Positions 9,059 to 18,056 of a stretch of 64,000 nt of DNA are shown here, one piece after another. How positions within the stretch are numbered: position 1 is the stretch's first letter; each line of letters starts with the position of its first letter. Origin of the DNA: Mycolicibacterium gadium (lineage in GTDB: Bacteria; Actinomycetota; Actinomycetes; Mycobacteriales; Mycobacteriaceae); NCBI RefSeq assembly GCF_010728925.1, contig NZ_AP022608.1, positions 3,844,001 through 3,908,000 on the forward strand, in the 5' to 3' direction. The position numbers and the translations under genes were made by a program. The notes under the pieces were generated by a model, which was not told the origin of the DNA, did no database searches, and saw only the letters and a program-made list of their open reading frames with translations.

Positions 9059-10210
9059 ATGCATGAAGTACTGCAGGGCTACTGTGATCCGCGCTTCGAC
9101 AAGGTCGCCGAGGCGCTCGCCGACGAAATCACCCGGGGTGAGGAACTCGGCGCATCGATCGCCGTTGACATCGACGGCGAGTACGTCGTCGACATTTGGG
9201 GCGGCCATGCGGACCGCGCCAAGACCGTGCCGTGGTCCGAGAACACCATCGTCAACTTCTGGTCGTGCACGAAGACAATCACAGCACTTGCGGCGTTGAT
9301 GCTCATCGACCGGCGCCTGCTCGATCCCTACGCTCCCGTCGCCGAGTACTGGCCGGAGTTCGCCCAGAACGGCAAGCAGGACATCGAGATACGTCACCTC
9401 TTGGCCCACACGTCGGGGGTGTCTGGATGGGATATGCCCTTCGACGTCGACGACGTCTACGACTGGGAGAAGTCGACCAGCCTCCTCGCTGGGCAGGCGC
9501 CGTGGTGGGAACCGGGTACGGCTTCGGGCTACCACGCGATCAACTATGGGCATCTGATCGGTGAGGTGATCCGGCGAATCAGCGGCAAGACTCTCAAGGC
9601 TTTCGTTCGCGAGGAGATCGCCGGTCCACTCGACGCGGACGTCCAGATCGGCGCCCGCGCCGAGGACGACCCGCGCATCGCCGAGCTGATTCCGCCGCCG
9701 CCTCTCGATCTGCCGTACGACGCGTTGCCCGCGGACCACCCGATGCTGAAGACATTCGCGGCGTTTCGGGCTGCCCCGGACTTCGCAGCGATAGCCGAGA
9801 CCACTGCGTGGCGCCGGGCGGACATCGGGGGCGCGAACGGGCATGGCAACGCCCGGGCACTGGCCCGCGCGTTGTCGCCGATCTCGTTGGGCGGTAAGGC
9901 AAACGGCGTTCAGCTACTCAGCCCGGCAACCATCGACTTGATCTTCGAGGAGCAATCCAACGGCGTCGACCAGGTGCTCTTCACGCCACTACGGTTCGGT
10001 ATCGGCTTCGGACTGCCCACTCCGGACAGCGTTCCCGCCGTTCCCGAGGGCAAGATCTGTTGGTGGGGAGGGTGGGGCGGTTCGGCGATCGTGATGAACC
10101 CCGAACATCGGGCCACGTTCGCTTATGTGATGAACAAGATGGGTCCCGGCACGGTCGGTACCGACCGAACGAACCGGTACGCGCGCCTCTTCTACGAGGC
10201 GTTGGCCTGA
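9059..10210 (+). CDS. Serine hydrolase, beta-lactamase/class C esterase family
   Basis: A 383 aa protein of the penicillin-binding-like serine hydrolase family that includes mycobacterial LipE/LipL-type esterases. The nucleophile motif is SCTK (S-x-x-K) in [17 protein letters not shown], followed by [14 protein letters not shown]. The Tyr motif is in [18 protein letters not shown], and the C-terminal [14 protein letters not shown] occupies the place of the KTG/HxG motif. There is no signal peptide, so it is probably cytoplasmic or peripheral, acting on esters rather than on peptidoglycan. The substrate is unknown. The gene is divergent from the small secreted pair and convergent with terC. 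Confidence 0.85.
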   Translation: MHEVLQGYCDPRFDKVAEALADEITRGEELGASIAVDIDGEYVVDIWGGHADRAKTVPWSENTIVNFWSCTKTITALAALMLIDRRLLDPYAPVAEYWPEFAQNGKQDIEIRHLLAHTSGVSGWDMPFDVDDVYDWEKSTSLLAGQAPWWEPGTASGYHAINYGHLIGEVIRRISGKTLKAFVREEIAGPLDADVQIGARAEDDPRIAELIPPPPLDLPYDALPADHPMLKTFAAFRAAPDFAAIAETTAWRRADIGGANGHGNARALARALSPISLGGKANGVQLLSPATIDLIFEEQSNGVDQVLFTPLRFGIGFGLPTPDSVPAVPEGKICWWGGWGGSAIVMNPEHRATFAYVMNKMGPGTVGTDRTNRYARLFYEALA

Positions 10211-10216
10211 CCTCGA

Positions 10217-10242
10217 ATCGCCGGCCGGTCGGGCCTGGCGAT
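10217..10242. terminator. Hairpin between convergent genes
   Basis: ATCGCCGGCC at 10217 pairs with GGCCTGGCGAT ending at 10242 (one bulged base, short loop). It lies in the 31-base gap between the converging serine hydrolase and terC genes. There is no U-tract, so it may act as a transcript 3'-end stabiliser or as a non-canonical bidirectional terminator. Confidence 0.4.
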
Positions 10243-11294
10243 CAGTGCGAATCCACCGATTTCTCGGTTGCCTCCGGCGCGGTGCCCTTTCCGGTATCGC
10301 CGGTCTCGGCCACGCCGTCGCTGCCGTTCTTCACGTCGTGCACGCGCGTCTTGTACAGGCTGGCGACGGTCGTGATGAGCAGCGTCACGACGATCACGCC
10401 GAGGCTCGCCAACGTCGGGATCTCGGGCACCGGCACATGCTCACCACCGTTGATGAACGGCAGCTCGTTCTCGTGCAGCGCATGCAGGATCAGCTTCACA
10501 CCGATGAACGCGAGGATGATGGCCAGGCCCTGCGACAGGTAGACCAGCCGCTTCAACAGGTCGCCGAGTAGGAAGTACAGCTGACGCAGACCCATCAGCG
10601 CGAACACGTTCGCCGTGAACACCAGGTACGGCTCGCGCGTCAGGCCGTAGATCGCGGGGATCGAGTCCAGCGCGAAGAGCAGGTCGGTGGTGCCGAGAGC
10701 AACGATCACCAGGAACATCGGCGTCATCAGTCGCTTGCCGTTGTCCTTGATCCACATCTTCAGGCCGTGCCACTCGTCGGTCAGGCTCAGATGCTTACGT
10801 GCGAAGCGCACCACGAAGTTCTCGGCGTCGTCGTCGTGGTCGGTGTCGCGGACGAGCGTGATCGCGGTGTAGACCAGGAAAGCGCCGAATGCGTAGAAGA
10901 TCCACGAGAACTGGTTGATGGCCACCGCGCCGAGCGCGATGAAGATGCCGCGGAAGATCAGCGCCAGAATGATGCCGACCAGCAGTGCCTGCTGCTGGTA
11001 CTTCCTCGGCACGTTGAAGCTCGCCATGATGATCAAGAAGATGAACAGGTTGTCCACCGACAGGCTGTACTCGGTGAGCCAGCCCGTGAAGAACTCCAGG
11101 CCGAACTGGCTGCCGTGGAAGAACCACACCCAGATACCGAAGCCCACCGCCAGCGTGATGTAGATGGTGAGGTAAGTCGCGGTTTCGCGCCTCGACGGTT
11201 CGTGCGGCCGGCGCCCGATGATGATGACGTCGAACAGCAGAATCGCGACCGTCACGCCCAGCGTGATGATCCACTCGAGTTGAGAAACGTTCAC
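10242..11294 (-). CDS. TerC/Alx-family membrane protein, probable Mn2+ exporter
   Basis: Integral membrane protein (about 350 aa from the GTG at 11294) with the TerC fold: seven or more helices such as WIITLGVTVAILLFDVIII, LTIYITLAVGFGIWVWFF and LVIVALGTTDLLFALDSIPA. The conserved acidic membrane motifs YSLSVDNLFIFLII and DLLFALDSIPAIYG are the proposed metal site of this family. The C-terminus is a hydrophilic acidic tail. I reject longer starts up to 11471 because those codons form a riboswitch. A GGAGG ribosome-binding site lies 4 bases before GTG 11294. The Mn2+-sensing leader argues for a role in manganese detoxification, or metallation of exported proteins. Confidence 0.88.
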   Translation of the reverse strand: MNVSQLEWIITLGVTVAILLFDVIIIGRRPHEPSRRETATYLTIYITLAVGFGIWVWFFHGSQFGLEFFTGWLTEYSLSVDNLFIFLIIMASFNVPRKYQQQALLVGIILALIFRGIFIALGAVAINQFSWIFYAFGAFLVYTAITLVRDTDHDDDAENFVVRFARKHLSLTDEWHGLKMWIKDNGKRLMTPMFLVIVALGTTDLLFALDSIPAIYGLTREPYLVFTANVFALMGLRQLYFLLGDLLKRLVYLSQGLAIILAFIGVKLILHALHENELPFINGGEHVPVPEIPTLASLGVIVVTLLITTVASLYKTRVHDVKNGSDGVAETGDTGKGTAPEATEKSVDSH

Positions 11295-11342
11295 AAAACC
11301 TCCGGTCGCCGCGGCGGACAGCGGATGCAGCCCGAATAACGC

Positions 11343-11444
11343 CGGAGGTCTCTTCCACCGCATGTCGTACGCGGTCCGCAGCACCGGTCGTCCCATGCGG
11401 GTCAACGTGATGACGACGCTGCGGCGAAGGAATACTCCCCTCCG
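11343..11444 (-). promoter_or_regulatory. yybP-ykoY manganese riboswitch in the terC leader
   Basis: Read on the minus strand, helix P1 is CGGAGG (11444-11439) paired with CCUCCG (11348-11343). Directly inside P1 are the conserved GGAGUA (after the GG pair) on the 5' side and AGA on the 3' side, the aptamer core of the yybP-ykoY class. Between them are a GUCAUCACGUUGACC segment and a GUCGUC/GACGAC helix as in the family consensus. The 3' strand of P1 (ACCUCCGG) is complementary over 8 bases to the terC ribosome-binding region CCGGAGGU (11305-11298). When P1 is not formed, this strand can mask the Shine-Dalgarno, which predicts translational activation by Mn2+. Confidence 0.85.
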
Positions 11445-11535
11445 CACGTGATTCTGCCAGGTAACCGCCATTGACCGAAATCGAGGGAATCAAACCCACC
11501 GCGTGCGGCGCGCGTGCGCCGGCCGCACCGGTTAG

Positions 11536-11541
11536 TAGTTT
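11536..11541 (+). promoter_or_regulatory. -10 box for leaderless NRPS operon transcript
   Basis: TAGTTT (TANNNT) ends 7 bases before the GTG at 11549, the arrangement of leaderless mycobacterial mRNAs. No convincing -35 is seen. It lies back to back with the terC riboswitch leader. Confidence 0.5.
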
Positions 11542-11548
11542 TATAGCC

Positions 11549-14500
11549 GTGACTGGGGATGTTGGGCCCGAGGTACCTCGGCAGTATTTGCTGTCGCGGC
11601 ATGCTCCCGAGCCCAGAACGCTCATCGACATTCTCTATGAGACTGCCGGCCGTCATCCCGATTCGCCCGCCATCGACGACGGCGAAGTGCAGCTCACGTA
11701 TGCCGAGCTGATCTCCGACATCGAAGACAGCGTCGAGTGGCTCGCCGCCCGCGGGATCGGGCGCGGCGACCGCGTCGGTATCCGGATGCCGTCGGGCAGC
11801 TACGCGCTGTATGTGGCGATACTCGCGACGCTGGCCAGCGGTGCCGCCTACGTTCCGGTCGACGCCGACGATCCCGACGAACGGGCGGACCTGGTGTTCA
11901 CCGAGGCCAACGTCGTCGCGATCATCACCGAGGCCGGGCTGATCCGCGCGCAGGGTTCGTCGCGGGGGTGGCGCGCAGCGGCGCCGCTCGGCCGCGACGA
12001 CGCCTGGATCATCTTCACGTCCGGCTCCACCGGCACCCCCAAGGGCGTAGCCGTCACACACCGAAGTGCGGCGGCGTTCGTCGACGCGGAAGCACGAATG
12101 TTCCTGCAGGACAGCCCAATCGGGCCGAAAGATCGGGTGCTCGCCGGGTTGTCGGTGGCCTTCGATGCTTCGTGTGAGGAGATGTGGTTGGCCTGGCGGC
12201 ACGGCGCATGCCTGGTGCCTGCGCCGCGTTCGCTGGTGCGCAGCGGCATGGACCTGGGCCCGTGGCTGGTGTCGCGAGACATCACCGTCGTCTCCACGGT
12301 GCCGACGCTGGCGGCGCTGTGGCCCGCCGAGGCGCTCGAGGCGGTGCGCCTGTTGATCTTCGGTGGCGAGGCCTGCCCGCCGGAGCTGGCCGAGCGGCTC
12401 GCCGTCGAGGGGCGCGAGGTGTGGAACACCTACGGACCCACCGAGGCGACCGTCGTCGCATGTGCCGCGCGGCTGCGCGGTTGGGCTCCGGTGAGCATCG
12501 GGCGGCCGCTCCCGGGTTGGGACCTGGCGGTGGTCGACAAGTCGGGTATTCCGGTGGCTCTCGGCGAGGTCGGCGAACTCGTGATCGGTGGCGTCGGGCT
12601 GGCCCGGTACCTGGACCCGGAGAAGGACGCCGAGAAGTACGCGCCGATGCCCACCCTTGGATGGAGCCGCGCGTACCGCAGCGGCGACCTGGTGCGCCTC
12701 GAAGACGACGGCCTCTACTTCCAGGGGCGCGCCGACGATCAGGTCAAGGTGGGCGGCCGGCGGATCGAGCTTGGCGAGGTCGACTCCGCGCTGGTCCACC
12801 TCCCCGGCGTCAGCGGCGGCGCGGCCGCGGTGCGCCGCACCGCCAGCGGGACCCCGTTACTGGTCGGCTACATCGCGAGCGCCGAGCCCACCTTCGATCT
12901 CGCTGCCGCGCGGGCCACGCTCGCCGGGGCGTTGCCTGCCGCGCTGGTACCGCGGCTGGTGCTCGTCGACGAACTGCCGACGCGGACCTCCGGCAAGGTC
13001 GACCGCGATGCGCTGCCGTGGCCGCCACCCGGTGACCCCGAGGATGCGGACGCACCCGACCTCGGCGGCACGATGGGCTGGGTGGCGGGTCTGTGGCGCG
13101 ATGTCCTGGCCGCCCCCATTGAGGGGCCCGAGGCGGACTTCTTCGCGCTCGGCGGCGGATCTTTGTCGGCCGCCCAGCTGGTGACCGCCCTACGCCAGCG
13201 CTATCCGCAGGTGACCGTGGGCGACCTCTACGACCATCCGCGCCTCGGATCGCTGACCGGGTACCTCGATGAGTTGAAATCGCCACCGCGGGTAGAGACC
13301 CGTGTGGTCGAACCGACGCCGTGGCTATCCCAAGCAGTTCAGGTTGCGCTGACCCTCCCGCTGGCCACGCTTACGGCGCTGCAGTGGGTGGTCTGGCTGG
13401 CATTGGCCAACAACATCGCCGCGGAGTTGAACCTGGTGCCGTGGACGGCGCCCATCGGCTGGTGGTGGATCCTCGCGGGCTTCCTGCTTTTCGTCACACC
13501 GCTGGGCCGGATGGGCATCGCCGTGCTGTTCGCCCGGATGCTGCTGTCGGGGCTGGAACCCGGCACCTACCGTCGAGGTGGGCCGGAGCATCTGCGGGTG
13601 TGGTTCGCCGAGCGTCTCGCGGAGGCGAGCGGTGCGGAGAACCTGGCGGGCGCGCCGTGGCTGGTGTACTACGCGCGCGCGCTCGGAAACAAGGTCGGCA
13701 AGGGGGTCGACCTGCACTCGGCTCCACCGGTGACCGGCATGCTCAAGCTCGGTCACCGCAGTTCGGTAGAACCCGAAGTCGACCTGACGGGTCACTGGAT
13801 CGATGGCGACCAGTTCCACGTCGGCCGGATCAGCATCGGCAACGACGCCACGATCGGCGCCCGCACGACGCTGCACCCGGGCGCGGTCGTCGGCAAGAAC
13901 GCCGATGTCGCACCGGGCTCAGGTGTCGTCGGCAAAGTCAAGAACGGTCAGTATTGGAAGGGCTCACCCGCGGTGAAGTCCGGGAAGGCCCGCCATCCGT
14001 GGCCGGATCATCGGCCACACCGGGCACCGCTGTGGGTGGCGGTCTACGGGGCGACGTCGGTGCTGCTCGGCGCGGTTCCGCTGCTGGCGCTCGCTGTCGG
14101 TCTCGCCGTGATCGGCCACGGTGTCCGCGGCACCGACACTGTGACGGCCGCCATCGCCCCCGCCGCAATGTGGACTCCTGCCGCGACCCTGGCCGCGGTG
14201 CTGACCTATGCGCTGCTGACGATCGTCGGGGTGCGACTGCTCTCCCTGTGGCTCAGCGAGGGTTATCACCCGGTGCGCAGTCGCGTCGGGTGGCAGATAT
14301 GGGCCACCGAACGGCTGATGGATGCGGCGCGCAACTACCTCTTCCCCTTGTATGCCAGCCTGCTGACGCCGTGGTGGCTGCGGATACTCGGCGCGAAAGT
14401 GGGGCGTGGCACCGAGATCTCGACCGCGCTGCTGACGCCGAAGTTCACCGTGGTCGAAGACGGTGCGTTCCTGGCCGACGACACCATGGTCGCGTCGTAC

Positions 14501-15475
14501 GAACTCGGTGGCGGCTGGATACACGTCGCGAAGGCGACCATCGGCAAGCGGGCGTTCCTCGGCAACTCCGGAATCACCCAGCCCGGCCGCAAGGTGCCCG
14601 ACGACGGGTTGGTCGCGGTGCTGTCCGCTGCACCGCATAAGGCCAAGGCCGGATCGTCGTGGCTGGGCAGTCCGCCGGTACGGTTGCGGCGCAAGCCGAC
14701 AGCGGCGGACACGCTGCGCACATTTCACCCGTCGGTGCGACTCAAGATCCTGCGCTCCCTGGTGGAGACGTGCCGGATCGTTCCGCTGATCGTGACGTTC
14801 GCAATCGGCGTCGCCGTGCTGCTGACGCTGCAGTGGCTGGCGGTCACTTTCGGTTGGTCGTGGGCGGCGCTGGCAGGCGGCGTCGTCATGCTGACCGCGG
14901 GTGCAATCGCGGGCGGTATCGCCGTGGTCGCGAAATGGGTTGTGGTAGGCCGTATCCGGGCCATCGAGCATCCGTTGTGGTCCGCATTCGTGTGGCGCAA
15001 CGAGGTATCGGACACCTTCGTCGAGACCGTGGCGGCGCCCTGGTTCGCGCGCGCCGCCACCGGGACCCCCGTGATGAACCTGTGGCTGCGGGCGCTCGGC
15101 GCGTCGATCGGACGCGGCGTGTGGTGCGAGACGTACTGGCTGCCCGAGGCCGATCTGGTCACCCTCGGCAGGGGTTCGACGGTCAACCGCGGCTGCGTGG
15201 TCCAGACGCACCTGTTCCACGACCGCATCATGCGGATGGACACCGTTGTGCTGGAGGAGGGTGCGACGCTTGGTCCGCACTGTGTGGCGCTACCGGCCGC
15301 GCGGATCGGCGCGGGCGCGACGGTCGGCCCGGCCTCGCTGGTGATGCGCGGCGACGAGGTGCCGCCGTCGACCCGCTGGCTGGGCAATCCGATTGCACCG
15401 TGGAACCTGTTCCGTAAGAAGGGCGGTGGCAGCCCTGACCCGGCGCCCAAGAAGCCAGAAGACGCCGCAGCGTGA
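11549..15475 (+). CDS. Pls/PosA-family non-ribosomal peptide synthetase (membrane-bound, A-T-C1-C2-C3)
   Basis: About 1308 aa. The adenylation domain (residues about 25-500) has IIFTSGSTGTPKG near 154, FDASCEEMW at 205, NTYGPTEATVV near 293 and the catalytic Lys483 in TSGKVDRDALPW. The carrier domain has GGGSLSAAQ with pantetheinylated Ser538. Three pairs of membrane helices then alternate with three soluble hexapeptide-repeat domains (HVGRISIGNDATIG; IHVAKATIGKRAFLG; LEEGATLGPHCVALPAARIG). This is the plan of epsilon-poly-lysine synthetase Pls, which joins one amino acid repeatedly without condensation or thioesterase domains. Hand alignment to the GrsA pocket reads D-A-E-S-I-G-T-V-V-K, reminiscent of lysine codes. 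Start is GTG 11549; upstream in-frame TTG 11471 is unlikely. Confidence 0.88.
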   Translation: MTGDVGPEVPRQYLLSRHAPEPRTLIDILYETAGRHPDSPAIDDGEVQLTYAELISDIEDSVEWLAARGIGRGDRVGIRMPSGSYALYVAILATLASGAAYVPVDADDPDERADLVFTEANVVAIITEAGLIRAQGSSRGWRAAAPLGRDDAWIIFTSGSTGTPKGVAVTHRSAAAFVDAEARMFLQDSPIGPKDRVLAGLSVAFDASCEEMWLAWRHGACLVPAPRSLVRSGMDLGPWLVSRDITVVSTVPTLAALWPAEALEAVRLLIFGGEACPPELAERLAVEGREVWNTYGPTEATVVACAARLRGWAPVSIGRPLPGWDLAVVDKSGIPVALGEVGELVIGGVGLARYLDPEKDAEKYAPMPTLGWSRAYRSGDLVRLEDDGLYFQGRADDQVKVGGRRIELGEVDSALVHLPGVSGGAAAVRRTASGTPLLVGYIASAEPTFDLAAARATLAGALPAALVPRLVLVDELPTRTSGKVDRDALPWPPPGDPEDADAPDLGGTMGWVAGLWRDVLAAPIEGPEADFFALGGGSLSAAQLVTALRQRYPQVTVGDLYDHPRLGSLTGYLDELKSPPRVETRVVEPTPWLSQAVQVALTLPLATLTALQWVVWLALANNIAAELNLVPWTAPIGWWWILAGFLLFVTPLGRMGIAVLFARMLLSGLEPGTYRRGGPEHLRVWFAERLAEASGAENLAGAPWLVYYARALGNKVGKGVDLHSAPPVTGMLKLGHRSSVEPEVDLTGHWIDGDQFHVGRISIGNDATIGARTTLHPGAVVGKNADVAPGSGVVGKVKNGQYWKGSPAVKSGKARHPWPDHRPHRAPLWVAVYGATSVLLGAVPLLALAVGLAVIGHGVRGTDTVTAAIAPAAMWTPAATLAAVLTYALLTIVGVRLLSLWLSEGYHPVRSRVGWQIWATERLMDAARNYLFPLYASLLTPWWLRILGAKVGRGTEISTALLTPKFTVVEDGAFLADDTMVASYELGGGWIHVAKATIGKRAFLGNSGITQPGRKVPDDGLVAVLSAAPHKAKAGSSWLGSPPVRLRRKPTAADTLRTFHPSVRLKILRSLVETCRIVPLIVTFAIGVAVLLTLQWLAVTFGWSWAALAGGVVMLTAGAIAGGIAVVAKWVVVGRIRAIEHPLWSAFVWRNEVSDTFVETVAAPWFARAATGTPVMNLWLRALGASIGRGVWCETYWLPEADLVTLGRGSTVNRGCVVQTHLFHDRIMRMDTVVLEEGATLGPHCVALPAARIGAGATVGPASLVMRGDEVPPSTRWLGNPIAPWNLFRKKGGGSPDPAPKKPEDAAA

Positions 15476-16809
15476 CACGGAGCAAGAAGAAGGGAACCCT
15501 CCCCGTCATCGATCCATACATTCCGGCCAACGGCAATTTCGGTTACCGGGTATCGCGATACGAACTCGATCTGGAATACAAGGTGGCGATCAATCGGTTG
15601 ACGGGCACGGCCATCATCACCGCCGCGACGCTCGCCGCCTTGCGCAGTTTCACCCTCGACCTGTCCCATGCGCTTTCGGTGACGAAGGTGACCGTGAACG
15701 GTCGGCGGCCCGCACAGTTCCGGTCGTCTCAGAACAAGCTGCACATCGGGTTGGCGGAGGCCGTGCCCGCCGGGGCGGCGATGTCGATCGTCGTGCGGTA
15801 CGGCGGTTCTCCGCGGCCGATTCGCTCCCATTGGGGCGAGGTGGGTTTCGAGGAACTCACCGAAGGCGTGCTGGTGGCCGGTCAACCGAACGGCGCGGCT
15901 TCCTGGTTTCCCTGCGACGACCACCCCAGCGCGAAGGCGAGCTTCTCGATCCGGATCAGCACCGAGAGTCCGTACTACGCGCTGGCCAACGGCGAGCTGG
16001 TGTCCAAGCGGGCGCGGGCCGGAATGACGACCTGGACCTATGAGCAGGCGGAGCCGACGTCGACGTATCTCATGACGCTGCAGATCGGCGTGTACAGCAG
16101 ACACCGAATGGCCAAGAACGGTGTCCCGATGCACGCCCTCCTGCCGGACCGGTTGCGGCGCAACTTCGATCAGGACTTCGCCGACCAGCCGAAGATGATG
16201 AAACTGTTCGTCAAGCTGTTCGGCCCATACCCGCTGGCGACCGGATACACCGTGGTCATCACCGATGATGACCTCGAGATACCGCTGGAGGCGCAAGGTA
16301 TCTCGATCTTCGGTGCCAATCACTGCGATGGCCGGGGCAGCTCCGAGCGGCTGATTGCACATGAACTGGCCCATCAGTGGTTCGGCAATTCGGTCACCGC
16401 CCAACGGTGGCGGCACATCTGGCTGCACGAGGGCTTCGCCTGCTACGCGGAGTGGTTGTGGTCGGAACACTCGGGCGGCCGCACCGCTGACGAGTGGGCA
16501 CACCACTACTACCAGCGGTTGGCGGATTCGCCCCAGGACCTGCTGCTGGCCGACCCCGGCCCGCGCGACATGTTCGACGATCGCGTGTACAAGCGCGGCG
16601 CCATCACGCTTCATGTGCTGCGCCGGCGCATCGGTGACGACAATTTCTTTGCACTGCTTCGTGATTGGACGGAACGCCACCGGCACGGCACAGCCGTCAC
16701 CGACGACTTCACCGGGCTCGCCTCGAATTACACCAACGACTCCCTGCGGCCCCTGTGGGCTGCGTGGCTCTACTCCACGGAACTGCCTTCCCTGGACTTC
16801 TCCCCGTGA
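15472..16809 (+). CDS. M1-family zinc aminopeptidase
   Basis: A 445 aa metallopeptidase. The zinc site is complete: H297-E-L-A-H301 and E320 in WLHEGFACYAEW, with the usual 18-residue spacing. The exopeptidase-type GxMEN motif is replaced by GANH-like sequence (IPLEAQGISIFGANHCDG), so the N-terminal recognition may differ from classic PepN. The C-terminal ARM-repeat domain is short. There is no signal peptide. The GTG start overlaps the synthetase stop (GTGA), and its own stop overlaps the flippase start, so all three form one operon. In that context it may trim or recycle the amino-acid polymer or protect the cell from it (inference). Confidence 0.87.
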   Translation: MTRSKKKGTLPVIDPYIPANGNFGYRVSRYELDLEYKVAINRLTGTAIITAATLAALRSFTLDLSHALSVTKVTVNGRRPAQFRSSQNKLHIGLAEAVPAGAAMSIVVRYGGSPRPIRSHWGEVGFEELTEGVLVAGQPNGAASWFPCDDHPSAKASFSIRISTESPYYALANGELVSKRARAGMTTWTYEQAEPTSTYLMTLQIGVYSRHRMAKNGVPMHALLPDRLRRNFDQDFADQPKMMKLFVKLFGPYPLATGYTVVITDDDLEIPLEAQGISIFGANHCDGRGSSERLIAHELAHQWFGNSVTAQRWRHIWLHEGFACYAEWLWSEHSGGRTADEWAHHYYQRLADSPQDLLLADPGPRDMFDDRVYKRGAITLHVLRRRIGDDNFFALLRDWTERHRHGTAVTDDFTGLASNYTNDSLRPLWAAWLYSTELPSLDFSP

Positions 16810-18056
16810 CGGATGCGGGCACACCGGGTCCCGTCGCGCGCGCGAGCGTCGCACGGGTCGGCGTGGCGACGGCGCTGTCCGCGCTGTGCGGCTACACGGT
16901 GCTGTATCTGGCCGCCCGTGACCTCGAGCCGAGCGGGTTTGCGGTGTTCGGAGTCTTCTGGGGAGCCTTCGGACTGGTGACCGGCGCAGCGTTCGGCCTG
17001 TTGCAGGAGACGACGAGGGAGGTGCGCTCGGCCGGTTACATCGATATCGCCGATGGACCGCGGACCCACGCGATGAGGGTGGCAGCGATGGTCGGCGTGG
17101 CGGCGGCCGCGTTGATCGCGGTCAGTTCGCCGCTGTGGTCGGCGCATGTGTTCGCCGATGCGCGAATGCTGTCGATCGCGCTGCTAGCCGTCGGCCTCGC
17201 GGGTTTCTGTCTACATGCCACGCTGCTCGGCATGCTGGCGGGGCTGAACCGCTGGACGGCATACGGGTCGTTGATGGTGACCGACGCGGTGCTGCGGGTG
17301 ATCGTGGCCGTCGCAACGTTTCTGGTGGGTTGGGGCCTGGTCGGATATCTGTGGGCCACGGTGGCCGGGGCGATCGCCTGGCTGATCATGTTGATCGTCT
17401 CCCCCGCCACGCGCGATGCGGCCCGGCTGTTGACGCCAGGCGGCACGGTCACGTTCCTGCGCGGCGCGTCACATTCGATCGCTGCCGCGGGGGCGAGTGC
17501 GGTTCTGGTGATGGGCTTTCCGGTCCTGCTCAAGGCGACGTCAGGTGACCTGGGTGCGACGGGTGGCGTTGTCATTCTGGCCGTGACGCTCACCCGCGCA
17601 CCGTTGTTGGTACCCCTGACCGCAATGCAGGGCAATCTGATCGCGCATTTCGTCGACCAGCGCACCGAGCGCATGCAGGCGCTGATGAAACCGGTGGCCG
17701 CGGTGATCGGGCTGGGCCTGCTCGGTGTGGTGGCTGCCGGATTCTTCGGACCATGGCTGCTGCGCAACGCATTCGGCGCCGAGTACCGCGCCGACGGCGC
17801 GCTGCTGGCGTGGCTGACCGCGGCGGCGATCACGATCGCGTTGCTCACCCTGACCGGTGCCGCGACGGTGGCGGCGGCGTTGCACAGAGCGTATTCACTG
17901 GGATGGGTCTCGGCGACGGTCACATCGACGGCGTTGCTGACGCTGCCGTCGGACATCGAGACCCGCACCGTGGTCGCGCTGATGTGTGGGCCGCTCGTGG
18001 GCATCGCGGTGCACCTGAGTGCGCTGGCGCGTGCTCGCACGTCAGTCCTGCCGTGA
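16806..18056 (+). CDS. Polysaccharide/lipid flippase-like membrane protein (MOP superfamily)
   Basis: A 416 aa protein with about 12 predicted helices (e.g. VGVATALSALCGYTVLYLAA, GVAAAALIAVSSPLW, AVIGLGLLGVVAAGFFGPWLL), lacking charged catalytic motifs. Its overall pattern fits Wzx/MurJ-like flippases of the MOP exporter superfamily. The start is a GTG overlapping the aminopeptidase stop (GTGA). Its place in the synthetase-peptidase operon suggests it exports or flips the product or a carrier of it. The substrate is not readable from the sequence. The 3' end overlaps the convergent TetR gene by 15 bases. Confidence 0.75.
   Translation: MTDAGTPGPVARASVARVGVATALSALCGYTVLYLAARDLEPSGFAVFGVFWGAFGLVTGAAFGLLQETTREVRSAGYIDIADGPRTHAMRVAAMVGVAAAALIAVSSPLWSAHVFADARMLSIALLAVGLAGFCLHATLLGMLAGLNRWTAYGSLMVTDAVLRVIVAVATFLVGWGLVGYLWATVAGAIAWLIMLIVSPATRDAARLLTPGGTVTFLRGASHSIAAAGASAVLVMGFPVLLKATSGDLGATGGVVILAVTLTRAPLLVPLTAMQGNLIAHFVDQRTERMQALMKPVAAVIGLGLLGVVAAGFFGPWLLRNAFGAEYRADGALLAWLTAAAITIALLTLTGAATVAAALHRAYSLGWVSATVTSTALLTLPSDIETRTVVALMCGPLVGIAVHLSALARARTSVLP

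Noticed and set aside
11295..11471. N-terminal extension of TerC to the upstream start at 11471
   Set aside because: The codons encode the Mn2+ riboswitch; a GTG with GGAGG at 11294 gives the conserved TerC N-terminus.
14725..16854. Minus-strand open frame of 709 codons opposite the synthetase and aminopeptidase
   Set aside because: Low-complexity Arg/Pro/Ser composition and no motifs; the plus-strand genes are certain.
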